Assembly: GCA_000818945.1 (NCBI GenBank)
Contig: KN805380.1
Location: 451,112-515,111, forward strand
Direction of reading: 5' to 3'
Length of the DNA: 64,000 bases
Source: Schizochytrium sp. CCTCC M209059
Lineage: Eukaryota > Sar > Bigyra > Thraustochytrida > Thraustochytriidae
A model generated the notes under the pieces. That model saw only the letters and a list, made by a program, of their open reading frames with translations, searched no databases and was not told the DNA's origin. Position numbers and translations under genes: made by a program. Positions 55,001-64,000 of this stretch are shown here, piece by piece; positions within the stretch are counted from its first letter, which is position 1, and every line of letters begins with the position of its first letter.

Positions 55001-55906
55001 AGGATCGATGGAGGGATGATTGTTAGGATCGATGCGCAGCGGTAGCACGCATCCTCGATGTCACAAGATGGTTCTCGCAGCCGCCGCGCCGCCGCGCTCG
55101 CCGGGGAGAGAGACAGGGGCAGGAAGCGGCGGCGGCGCGCGCGCGCGCGCAGGAAGCGCCCGCGCGGCCGCTCCCGGCAAGCAGGGAGCGAGCGAGGTCT
55201 CCGTCGCGGCACGGTCGCCGCCGTTTTTTGAAAATCGGGGAACAGCAGCTCCCGGCATCGTGCGCCCCAAGGCTGCAGCCTCCCGCTCGCCGCGACACGA
55301 GGCTGCCGGGAGGCTGCTCGCGGAGGCGGCCTCCGAGCGCCCGCTCAGCGCAAGCTATTCACTGCCGCGCGCGCGCCTCTCGGTCAGCTGCGTCTGTTGG
55401 TCCGCGCATCTTTCTATTTTCACCCAGCCAGCCATCATCCAGCCAGCCAGCCCGCTCCGTCCCTCGACCCGAGCCAAGCCAAGCCAAGCCAAGCCGAGCC
55501 GAGCCGAGCCGAGCCGAACGGAGCGAGCACCGCGCGCTGCAGCTGGCCGCCGAGCCTGGCGCCTGCGGTCTCGCCGCCGGCCTCGCACGTTCTCTCCCAG
55601 ATGGATGAGCAGCGGCAGCGAGCACGCAAGCAGAGCAGAGCAGAGCAAAGCAGAGCAGAGCAGAGCAAAGCAGAGCAAAGCAGAGCAGAGCAGAGCAGAG
55701 CAGCTCGCGCGGGCGGCGGCTGGGCCGGCTCCGTGGCCTCGCCTGCGGACCGCGGCGAGCGAACCATCCCGAATGCTGAAGCCGCGACCTCCGGCCTCTC
55801 CTCCCTCTCGGCGCCGCTATACCGCGGCTCGCCGTGCTGCTGCTGCTGCCGCTGCTTCCTCGCTGCGATGGGTTTCTTTCTTCCTTCCTTTCTATCTTTC
55901 GTCCTT

Positions 55907-55938
<32 letters not shown>

Positions 55939-57060
55939 CCGCCGCTGTGCTTTCCTGCCTGCGCCTTCTTCCTGCGCCGGGACGCGTGCTCGCGGCGTGA
56001 GAAGTCTTTCTCCGTCTGGGACGCGCAGAACGGGCCCCGTAGACGACAAACAGCACACGACGCGGAGCAGAAGAAAGTTAGAAAGAAAGAAAGAAAGAAG
56101 GAAAGCGCAGCGCAGCGCGCCCGTCGCGGCAGGCCGCGGCCGAGAATCGCGGCGGAGAGCTCGCACGGAGGACGCTGGCTTGCTCTTGCGCAAGGAGGCG
56201 GCGGCGGCGGCGGCGTCGCTGTCGCGGGCACTGAAGAGCGAGCGAGCGCGCGTGGCGCGTGAAGTTGGCTCCGTGCCAAGACGCGGCTTGCGCAGTGTCG
56301 TGTCGCGCCCGCAGCTAAAGCCGGCAGCTCCGAGAGCCAGAAGGAGGATCGGGCGTGCACGCCGCAGCTGAGGGCAGCGGCGCTGAGGCGGGCGCATTTC
56401 CCGGCACGGCTGGCTGCCTCGGCGTCCAAGCAGAAGATGCGAACGGTCTGCTCGGCCTTCCCTCGATCCTTCATCCGTTCGTTCGTTTGTTTGTTCGTTC
56501 GTTCGTTCGTTCGTTCGCTTGTTTCGTTGTTTCTTTGCTCACTCTCGCATCTGTGCTGACGGTGCGGTACCGGCGCTGCGGGCTGCAGCTGCGTGCAGCA
56601 GCAGGCTGGGCACGGCGGCGCTAAGGGACCTTTGGCGTCCTCTCTGCAGATCAAAGTGGCGACGCTTGAAGACGCTCGCCGCACTGGGCTGGCGCCGACC
56701 AACACTGGCGATCAGGGAGATAGATCAATCTTGAACCGTGGACCCGCCGCCGGAAACGGACCTCACGACCCGCCGACCGGCGCTCGGTTCGCCATCGTTC
56801 GCACGTGTTCTCGAGGAAGATGGCTGAGGTAGAGCAGCGACACACTTTGCGCCAGGCCTCGACAGCAGCAAAGAGGGACGCGTGCGGGCACTTTGAAGGA
56901 CACACCGTCATGAGTTACTTGCTTTGCTTGCTTGCTTGCTTGCTAGCTAGCTAGCTTGTTAGCTTCCGCGCGTGTCTTTCACCCTCCCCCCAAAACGAAA
57001 CTTGACACGACTGGGTGATACAGCAGAGAGCTCAAGATTCTGCGGCCTGCAATCGAAGCA
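52080..57060. other. GC-rich spacer with many short arrays
   Basis: I see no recognisable gene in 5 kb. It contains AAAGC/AAAGA units at 54375-54495, GAAA at 54771-54796, GCCAA/GCCGA at 55478-55520, GCAGA/GCAAA at 55637-55702, a CT tract at 55911-55938, GTTC units at 56478-56520 and CTTG/CTAG units at 56925-56955. The open frames are Arg/Ala/Ser-rich and follow these repeats. Confidence 0.5.
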
Positions 57061-57069
57061 TACTACTGC

Positions 57070-57570
57070 ACGTCATCCTCCGCTTCTCCTTAATACTCGC
57101 AAAATCAAAACAAACTTCAAGAGGCTTGCAAAAGGCTTTTGCAAAGACTGTCGAGAACGACTAGAATAGCGCAGCCAATCAAACGCGATTTGCAGCCGCG
57201 CAAACAATGCGCGATGACTCGAATGAGTAAGAAAAACACAATGTTATCCTCCGCTTCTCCTCATCGGAGTCCTTGCGACAGCATAACTCACTAAAGGCTT
57301 GTGAGAGATTCTCGCAAAGCACTGCCAAACGACTTGAGAAGCGCAACCAATCAAGCGAGATTCGCAGCCGCACAAACCATGCGCGACGACTCGAATGCGC
57401 GAGCATATACAACGTCATCATTCGCTTCTTCTCCTCATCGGAAACGTGGCGATAGCGAAACTCACGTGAGGATGAAGAGAGGTTTGCAAAGCACTGGCCC
57501 AACGAAACGAGCGCGACCCGCACAAAGAATACGCGCGACAACCCGAGTCAGCACACACCATGTTATCATG
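57070..57570. repeat. Degenerate tandem repeat, period about 171 bp
   Basis: There are three diverged units. The block CCGCTTCTCC starts at 57080 and 57251, and a TTCTCCTCATCGG block recurs near 57255 and 57429. The block GCAGCCGCACAAAC (or GCGCAAAC) occurs at 57192 and 57364, with a weaker third copy near 57515. The spacer around it is less GC-rich than the rest of the window. There is no coding frame through the repeats. Confidence 0.65.
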
Positions 57571-59997
57571 TAGTTCTTCGCGCAAGAATTGAAAACATTG
57601 CCGAGCTACTTGCGCGCGCGCATGTATGAGATGCCGTTCATTGCTCGTCTCTTGATTCGCCAGACACACCAGACGCATCATACAACTCACAAATGAGCAG
57701 AGTACGTCTGCAAAAAGCAATGTTTAACCGGCTGGCTGATAGGCCACCAGCCGCAACCAGTCAGAGTTTCAAGGGCCGCGACGATGCGAAGAATAGCACT
57801 TGCGCGAGCACCTTTGCGCGCCGAGCCGTCGTCGTGAGCGTGATGCCCACAGAGAATATGCAACAAACTGATCCGAGCACGCCTTGTCGTCATCCAATAT
57901 GACTTCTGTGCGCGCATGTATGAAACGCCAGCTTCTGCTCATACCACATTTCGTAAAACACATCATACAACTCACGGGTACATCGAGAGCGATGCAGAAA
58001 GCAGCGTCAAGCTGCACTTGAGCGAACACCATTGGACTTGTGACAGTGTCCCAAAGGCACCGTGCGATTTGATCCAATCGAGTTTGCAGCGCAAAGAATG
58101 CTGTACGACCTGGTCGAGCGTGTGACGTTATCGCCAGCTTCTACTCGCTCGCCTTACGCCTGTCAAAGCTCACCAAAGATGAGGATGAAGACAAAAATGT
58201 AACGTGCATGTACACCTATGCTCGTCAACGCTATGATGTCGCTCCAGCTCTTGTCGTTGCCGAGCATGAAAAAAATACTCCACAAGGATCTCTCTGGGGC
58301 AACGATGCGAAACAGTGCCATGAGGTGACCATCTACCGCTCTTGAAGCCTTGATTCCTCGCCGACGAGTCGATATGACCTGCAGATGATGAGCGAATAAA
58401 CGATTGAAAAGCTTGGCCGAAAGTGCACATCCAATTTGCTATTGGCCGAAAGCGCACATCTAACTTGCTATTATTGGCCGAAAGTCCAATTCCAACTTGC
58501 TCTTGGCGATCGGCGTGCGTGTGGCAGACCTGCAAAAGAAAAATGGCGCGGATTGCATGCATCGTACATTGTGTCGCACAGCTTTTCATTCTCATCCAAG
58601 TGTTGATTCTTGCGCACGCGAGCGCGGAGAAAAGGATCATCGTTTCCATACATTGATATGATCACATGAGTGAGCATGAAACAGGTGCTTCGATCGACAG
58701 AGTCATGCACGATCATTCCGAACTCAACAGTCCACGCGTCTCGCCACAGATCTGCCCCCGCGGACGTTTCTCTTCAACTTCGCCATAGTGAAAGCTTGAT
58801 CACCTGAGGTTCTGGTGTAACGCTGAGATCTCTCGACCGTTCTCAGTATCTGATAGTATGTTGCAGCAAAGCGTCAATCCCCAAGACCTCCTTCTTTACT
58901 TTTTCCCGCGACGTCTACCTGCGCGTTTGAGAGCTTGGAATAAAATACGACTAAACGTCCAAAGTATATGTTCTCTTCCAGTTTCAACAAAGCCATGTAG
59001 TGCTGAGAACTCTCGACCATTTGCATCTGATAGCACGCTCTGCGGAAAAACCTTGCTCTGAAAGACTCGTTTCCGCGCGACTTCAATCTGAACGTTTTGA
59101 GTGCTTGCCATCAGTACGATCAAACGTTCAGGCGCGGATGTGCAAAAAAACTCACTCCCTTCCGATTTCGAGGAAAACCTACCACTTCAAACTAAGGCAT
59201 CGGGAAGCCAATATCACACCACATCTCCGACCACATGAAGACTCAAAAATTGCTCCAATCCCGCTAACTGAGATGATAGTGCTCCCAGGCAATAATTGTG
59301 CGGGTGCTGCATCAGAAGAGAGCTATACACTCAACGACTAGCTTGTCTAGGCTCCTGGTTGCCATCCGTATCTTTGTGCATCGTGTGTGTTGAAGGAGGC
59401 CCGCAGATCACGCATGCGAAAAGAATACTTGTCCCGGGAATTTTTGCGCGCAAGTCCTCGACAGAGTGTGCTTGGTCTTGAAAGAAATTGCAGATCATGC
59501 GTCCAAGGTGTCGTATGCAAGAAAGAGTCCTCCACAATACAAGCTGCTCCGCATCAACGACTAATCATCCAAAATGTGTGCAAAGCTGATCCCGAGTAAG
59601 CTATCCGCGAAAGCCCCCAAGCCTTGGCCAAGAAGAGCGCTTCATTCAGGTTTCGATGTCAGGATGGCCAGGTCAGGCCTCCAGTGTCTTGTTTCGGTAA
59701 AACTTCAGGCCCTGATGCGCTTCTTGCTTTCATGCACATAAACAAGTCAGCCTGCCTACTTGCTTGCTTGCTTAGCCCGGCCTCACATGATCTCCTGGCC
59801 ATGGGAGAGAGGCGGGATCGAGGATGACGTTAAACGAGGAAAAGAAACTGAGCAAGACGGGATTAGACATGGAAAACATCGGGTTGTTGCTTTAGGAGTG
59901 GAATACCCACTCTTCTTGTTGTTGTTGAATCACACACTACACGAGGCGCGACGTGGGCTACACGAAAAAGACAGAGATCGGATGTGCAACTGCTTGC
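57571..59997. repeat. AT-richer spacer with further diverged repeats
   Basis: A pair sharing GCGCGCATGTATGA and CATCATACAACTCAC occurs near 57616-57690 and again near 57910-57975, about 295 bp apart. Three units of 29-32 bp with TTGGCCGAAAG lie at 58413, 58442 and 58474. A 177-180 bp pair with GCTGAGA, CTCTCGACC and ATCTGATAG starts near 58822 and 59002. I see no gene. Confidence 0.6.
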
Positions 59998-62322
59998 TTA
60001 GAGCTCCAGAGCAGGGGGCTCCTCGTCGAGCTGGATGAGAATCTGAGCCAGAAGCTGGTAGTAGCCGACGAGACCGGCGCCAACGTCCTCACCAATGTTG
60101 CCAATGATGTTGTACTTGGTGCGAACCTCGTAGCGGAGGATACCGAGAATAAAGGCAAAGGAGATGTAGCAGAGCCAAGCGAAGGCAAGGAGCGAGGCCT
60201 TGGCGACAGAGCTAATAAAGAGGAAGATCCAGCCGGCAAAGAGGCCACCAACGACAACAGCGAGACTCACGTTGGAAACGAAGTTCTCCCGGCCCGGGTT
60301 CATCTTGTTCATGACAAGAAGAACAGACCACGGCGGAAGGCAGAGGGCACGAAGGGTCTCCCAGCTCGTGCGCATGTCAGGGACATGAATGTACGAGCGG
60401 TCCGCGTTAGAGAAGACACCACCGCAGCTGAGGAGAGCGTCAATGTAGCAGTAGACACCACCGGCAAAGGACATCTTCCACTGGTTGTAGCCCTCATACT
60501 TCTCCGGCTCGGCGTGCTGGTGCACAAAGCGGTAGAGGCCAATGCAGACAGTGCAGAGAAGGACGGTGAAGGGGAGACCGGCGACGATGGAAGCAGCCTG
60601 GAGAGCCTGAAGAGCATCCTTCTTGCCGGACATGAGCAGAGCGGTGGCGACGGCACCCTCGGTCATAGCCCAGAAGACACGCTGGATCCAGAAGCCGGGC
60701 TCATCACGGCCGTTGTTGGCGAGAAGATCGACAATGAGCGAACCAGAGTCAGAAGAGGTCACAAAGTAGATGGCAATCGAAAAGATGGCAATCCAGCTGA
60801 GGAACGGGCCGTAGTCGTAGTACATGTGAAGCACATTCCACCACGAAATGTCGCCGATTTCAGGGCACACAGGGGAAATGCCAGGGTACTCGTTCTCGTA
60901 GGTCCAGGAGATGTTGACACCATCAACCATGCCCGAGGTTTGCACGTATTCAGGGGGAGCGTAGCAAAGGGAACCATCAACGCCCTCGACCGCGTACATG
61001 CTTTCGTTGCCCTGCATCTCACCAAGCAGTTTGACCTCTTGGACACGGTAGTAGGCGCGAATACCGGCACCACCAAAAGTGGAGAACCAGATGAAGGCAT
61101 AGAGGAGAGGGCCAGCAAAGGTAAAGTGGATGACCTCACGGATGGTGCGGCCGCGGGAGATGCGAGCGATGAAGAGACCGACAAAGCTCGACCATGCGGT
61201 CCACCAGGCCCAGTAGAAGATGGTCCAGTCGTTCATCCAACCAGCGTAGGCACCAAGACCGTCACTCGTGTCACCGTCAATGCCACGGCCGTTACCGCGG
61301 GTGAGCTGGCCAAAGGCATCGGTGGCAAAGGCGACCTCGACGACGTTGTACTGGAAGTACCAGCCGCAAGCCTCAACCATGAGGTTAAGGATAAAGCGGG
61401 TGTCATCGAGAAAGAGAACGAGGAAGCAGAGCACGAAGCTGGCGAGGATGGCGAGGATCGAGAGGAACTTAATGCCAAAGTTGAGGCCGGAGACCACGGA
61501 GATGGTGGCGGCGCCAGTGACAATCCAAATGGCAATGATACGGGCGGTGTTCTCCTCGTCGCTGTCGGGCTGGAGGTTAAGGCTGGTCAGGATGCCGATA
61601 CCATCAACGATCTGAATGGCACCAAGACCGAGACTGGTGCACACACCGGAGACAACGACGACAATGCTGAAGCCATCAACGAGATCACCCCAGAAGCCCC
61701 AGGTGTACTCGCCAAGGACGGGGTAGATGCAGGAGCGCATGGTGAGAGGGAGGTTCTCGCGGTACGAGGCAATACCGGCGGCGATGCCGACGAGAACGTA
61801 AGGAGCCCAGGCACCAAGACCCCAATGGTAGAGGGTAAGGTTGATGGCATGGACGCCGTACTCGGCCTCCGAGTGGTAGCCGGTATCGAAGCGGTTGCCC
61901 GACAGGTGCCAGAGAGGCTCACTGACACCGTAGAAGAAGAGGCCAATACCAACACCGGCGGAGAAGATCATCGAAAAGTACGAGCCAGCGCCAAACTCGG
62001 GCTTCTCGTGTTCCTTGCCGAGCTTTTGCTGGCCGTGGAAGATGTACAGGTAAGCCATGAAGAAGATGACGACGGGAGTGGTGACGATGTACAGCCAGGT
62101 AAAGTAGTAGGTGGTGCCGGCCTTGGCTGCTTGAAGAGAGGTGAGGGAGCCCTCAGGGTCAACCATACAGTAGATGGCGAGGCCCCAAAGGATGATCATG
62201 CCGATGGCCGAGGTCACGGGGTTGCACTTGATGCCGGCGTTGAAGGGGATGGGGAGGTGAGCCGAGCGCATGGGGAACTCAGCCACCTCGCCTTCGGCGA
62301 TGCCCACCTTGGCGTTCGCCAT
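59998..62322 (-). CDS. BCCT-family osmolyte transporter 3
   Basis: This is a 774-residue paralog. The open frame continues upstream to 62490, but the ATG at 62322 lies in an ideal GCCACCATGGCG context and the extra 56 residues are Gln/Asn/Ser/Arg-rich spacer translation, so the shorter start is preferred. The N-terminus is short (MANAKVGIAEGEV), then HLPIPFNAGIKCNPVTS leads into TM1. The TM3 glycine motif is AGVGIG at 122-127, with GVSEPLW; the second Gly differs from the Ala in the other two and is closer to the bacterial BetP motif, so substrate or coupling may differ. The signature DWTIFYWAWW lies at about 365-374. The C-terminus carries the PLAC8-like stretch VRTKYNIIGNIGEDVGAG and YYQLLAQ and ends without the acidic tail of BCCT 2. 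An in-register antisense frame is open over the whole gene, so TTA, CTA and TCA codons are absent. Confidence 0.95.
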   Translation of the reverse strand: MANAKVGIAEGEVAEFPMRSAHLPIPFNAGIKCNPVTSAIGMIILWGLAIYCMVDPEGSLTSLQAAKAGTTYYFTWLYIVTTPVVIFFMAYLYIFHGQQKLGKEHEKPEFGAGSYFSMIFSAGVGIGLFFYGVSEPLWHLSGNRFDTGYHSEAEYGVHAINLTLYHWGLGAWAPYVLVGIAAGIASYRENLPLTMRSCIYPVLGEYTWGFWGDLVDGFSIVVVVSGVCTSLGLGAIQIVDGIGILTSLNLQPDSDEENTARIIAIWIVTGAATISVVSGLNFGIKFLSILAILASFVLCFLVLFLDDTRFILNLMVEACGWYFQYNVVEVAFATDAFGQLTRGNGRGIDGDTSDGLGAYAGWMNDWTIFYWAWWTAWSSFVGLFIARISRGRTIREVIHFTFAGPLLYAFIWFSTFGGAGIRAYYRVQEVKLLGEMQGNESMYAVEGVDGSLCYAPPEYVQTSGMVDGVNISWTYENEYPGISPVCPEIGDISWWNVLHMYYDYGPFLSWIAIFSIAIYFVTSSDSGSLIVDLLANNGRDEPGFWIQRVFWAMTEGAVATALLMSGKKDALQALQAASIVAGLPFTVLLCTVCIGLYRFVHQHAEPEKYEGYNQWKMSFAGGVYCYIDALLSCGGVFSNADRSYIHVPDMRTSWETLRALCLPPWSVLLVMNKMNPGRENFVSNVSLAVVVGGLFAGWIFLFISSVAKASLLAFAWLCYISFAFILGILRYEVRTKYNIIGNIGEDVGAGLVGYYQLLAQILIQLDEEPPALEL

Positions 62323-62328
62323 GGTGGC
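62316..62328 (-). promoter_or_regulatory. Strong translation-start context of BCCT 3
   Basis: The minus strand reads GCCACCATGGCG around the ATG at 62322, a perfect match to the optimal eukaryotic start context. It decides the start of this gene over the longer upstream frame. Confidence 0.8.
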
Positions 62329-64000
62329 AAGGGCTAGGTTTTCGCTGCTTGCCTTTCTTGCTGTTCTTGCTTGCTTTGCTCGGCTCGGGTTCGAGCTCGA
62401 GGAGTTGGGGTTTTGGTTTTGCTTCAACCCGGGATTGGGATCTGGATGCCGGCCGTGCCTCGCCTGGCCTCGCTCCGCGCTTCGCCCCAACAGACCGACC
62501 GATTGAATGTTTAATCGATCGCGGTCATACTTTCTTTTTGTGAGTCGCGTGCACTCTCGCTACGCATCCACCCTGGCCTCACTAGCCTGGGCCGGCTGCT
62601 GCCAAACAATCAATCAAAGAAACAAAGCCGGAGTGCCCGTCGCTTCCTTCTTTCCTTCCTTCCTCCCTTCCTCCCTTTTCTTCCTTCCTTTATGCGCCGC
62701 GCAGAGGGAGAGACAGGGCCGCGCAGGGGACAGGAGCGAGGTGGCCGTGCTTTCCTTTCTTTGCGCGTGCACACGAGCACTTTTCGGCCGCCCAGGCCGG
62801 TCTCGGGAGGGACGGCGCGGACTCGGAGGCAGTGCAGCGCAGTGCAGTGCAGCGCAGAGCAGAGCAGTGCAGTGCAGTGCAGTGCAGTGCAGTGCAGTGC
62901 GGAGCCGTGCAGAGGGTAAGGTTCCCTGGCCGGGGCGCAGCTGCAGACGGGCGGGACGGATGGAGGCAAGGGAGGGAGGGAGGGGGAGAGGGAGAGTGAG
63001 GGACAGAGGGCGCCACGGACGAGGCGAGAGGCAGAGAAGAAAGCCGGGTCGGTGGAGACGCATGCCGGCAGTCCCCGCGGCAACAGTGGCGGCTGTCGAG
63101 ACTCGTGTCGAGACGCAGGGTGAGGTGAGAACAGTCGGTGGATCGATCAATCGATCGACAGCAGCGTCGCCGTGGCCTTTTCTTTTGCTCTGCTGCCTGG
63201 CGGGAGGACGGTGGGGTGGGTGGGATAGACGGCCATGGATTGATTGATCTATGTGTAGTGCGAATAAATGGATTAGCCACACTTTTTCTTTCTGGGCGGC
63301 AGCCAAGCAGGTCGATTCGGTCCATTCTCCGCGACATCCCCTTTCCGCCAAAGGAAGGAAGAGCACACCGAGGAGGGGTAGGGAGTTGCTTTCAACGAAG
63401 GGAAAGCAGAAAAAGGAAGAAACCTAAAGAACGAGAGGAAACCCCCCTGTGCATTCGTTCGCATGCTCCCTCCTCGCGCGGCCTCCATCACGCCACCGCG
63501 CGCGACGCAGCCAGCGCCCCGTCGTCCCCTTGGCCCGCCCCATCTGCCGCTGCGCCTGCAAAGCAAAGCAAAGCGACGCAGAGCGCGCGACCGAGCCAAG
63601 CCAATTCAATCCACGCCAACCAAGCTGCCGTCCATCTGTGTCTCTCTGTCTGTCTCTCTGGTCTATCTTCCCGTCCATCCTATCCTATCCTGTGCTATGC
63701 TCCCTCCTCCCCCCTTCCCCACAGCTGCTCGCTCCGCGCAGCGCGTGCAAGGCGACCTGCTTTTGGAAGCCTCGCGCTGCGGTCCTCCCCCATCTGTCTC
63801 TGGCAGAGCAAACCGCGCGACGCAACCAACGCGAGGCAACGCGGGCAGGCAGGCACGAAGCGCGCGAGGCCGGCGGAGAGGAGGGCGGAGGCGAGGAGAG
63901 GCGGCCCGGTCGACGCGCGCGCCTCGTCTTCGCGATCTTCGGCGCCTCCGCCGAGGCGAGGCGCCTGGTCTGCATGGCTTTCTTGCTTTCAAGCCGGCGA
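62323..64000. other. Spacer upstream of BCCT 3 to window end
   Basis: No recognisable gene. It contains TTCC tracts at 62645-62690, a GTGCA/GCGCA/GCAGA five-base repeat at 62833-62905, GGGA units near 62970-63000 and TCTG/TATCC units near 63640-63700. It should include the promoter of BCCT 3 at its left end. Confidence 0.5.
62833..62905. repeat. (GTGCA)n five-base repeat
   Basis: This is about 14 units, mostly GTGCA with GCGCA and GAGCA variants at the left. It leaves all frames open and yields false Cys/Ser/Ala-rich or Leu/His/Cys-rich frames on the two strands. Confidence 0.85.

Noticed and set aside
59953..62337. 794-codon plus-strand open frame opposite BCCT 3
   Set aside because: Same cause as for BCCT 1: an in-register antisense frame of a strongly codon-biased gene. 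The minus-strand product is an unmistakable BCCT transporter.
62323..62490. 56-codon N-terminal extension of BCCT 3
   Set aside because: It is low-complexity spacer translation, and the ATG at 62322 has an optimal start context.

Overview
The window is nuclear DNA from a GC-rich eukaryote. It carries intron-poor genes for RNA polymerase III subunit 2, the spliceosomal protein SNU23/ZMAT2, a heterotrimeric G-protein beta subunit and a Tubby-domain protein. Long uninterrupted coding frames, very large microsatellite-filled spacers and eukaryotic BCCT-type osmolyte transporters suggest a marine protist. A stramenopile of the thraustochytrid/labyrinthulomycete kind is my best guess; that lineage is inferred, not proven by the sequence.

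Layout. 1-1144: 3' part of a WD40 protein (+). 1145-17205: about 16 kb without a convincing gene, made of GC-rich spacer, 4- and 5-base microsatellites, a 16-bp minisatellite and a 220-bp TTTC tract. 17218-22183: two convergent genes, a protein with an ADD/PHD-like zinc finger and coiled coils (+), and an SH3-GYF-GYF-Tubby fusion (-). 22184-24957: spacer ending in a 288-base assembly gap that hides the start of the G-beta gene (to 26021, +). 26477-34003: convergent G-beta/RPC2, divergent RPC2/ZMAT2 sharing a 541-bp promoter interval, then a zinc-ribbon plus HAD-phosphatase protein convergent with ZMAT2. 34744-62322: three full-length BCCT transporters, all on the minus strand, plus one truncated copy made by an exact 3149-bp tandem duplication. 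The spacers between them hold a 600-bp CAAGG array, a 540-bp TTTC array, a 375-bp AAAC array and several degenerate tandem repeats of about 114 bp and 171-180 bp. 62323-64000: spacer.

How the genes fit together. The right half is a paralogous family of osmolyte (betaine/choline/DMSP-type) transporters that is still duplicating. All three share a long C-terminal extension that resembles a PLAC8 domain without its cysteines. The left half is mostly informational or signalling housekeeping (Pol III, tri-snRNP, G-beta) mixed with lineage-specific multidomain proteins. The most novel items are the SH3-GYF-GYF-Tubby fusion, whose two main PIP2-contact residues appear substituted, the BCCT-PLAC8-like architecture and the precise tandem duplication. 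Most other long open frames are artefacts: simple repeats whose unit contains no stop codon, or antisense frames of the codon-biased BCCT genes.
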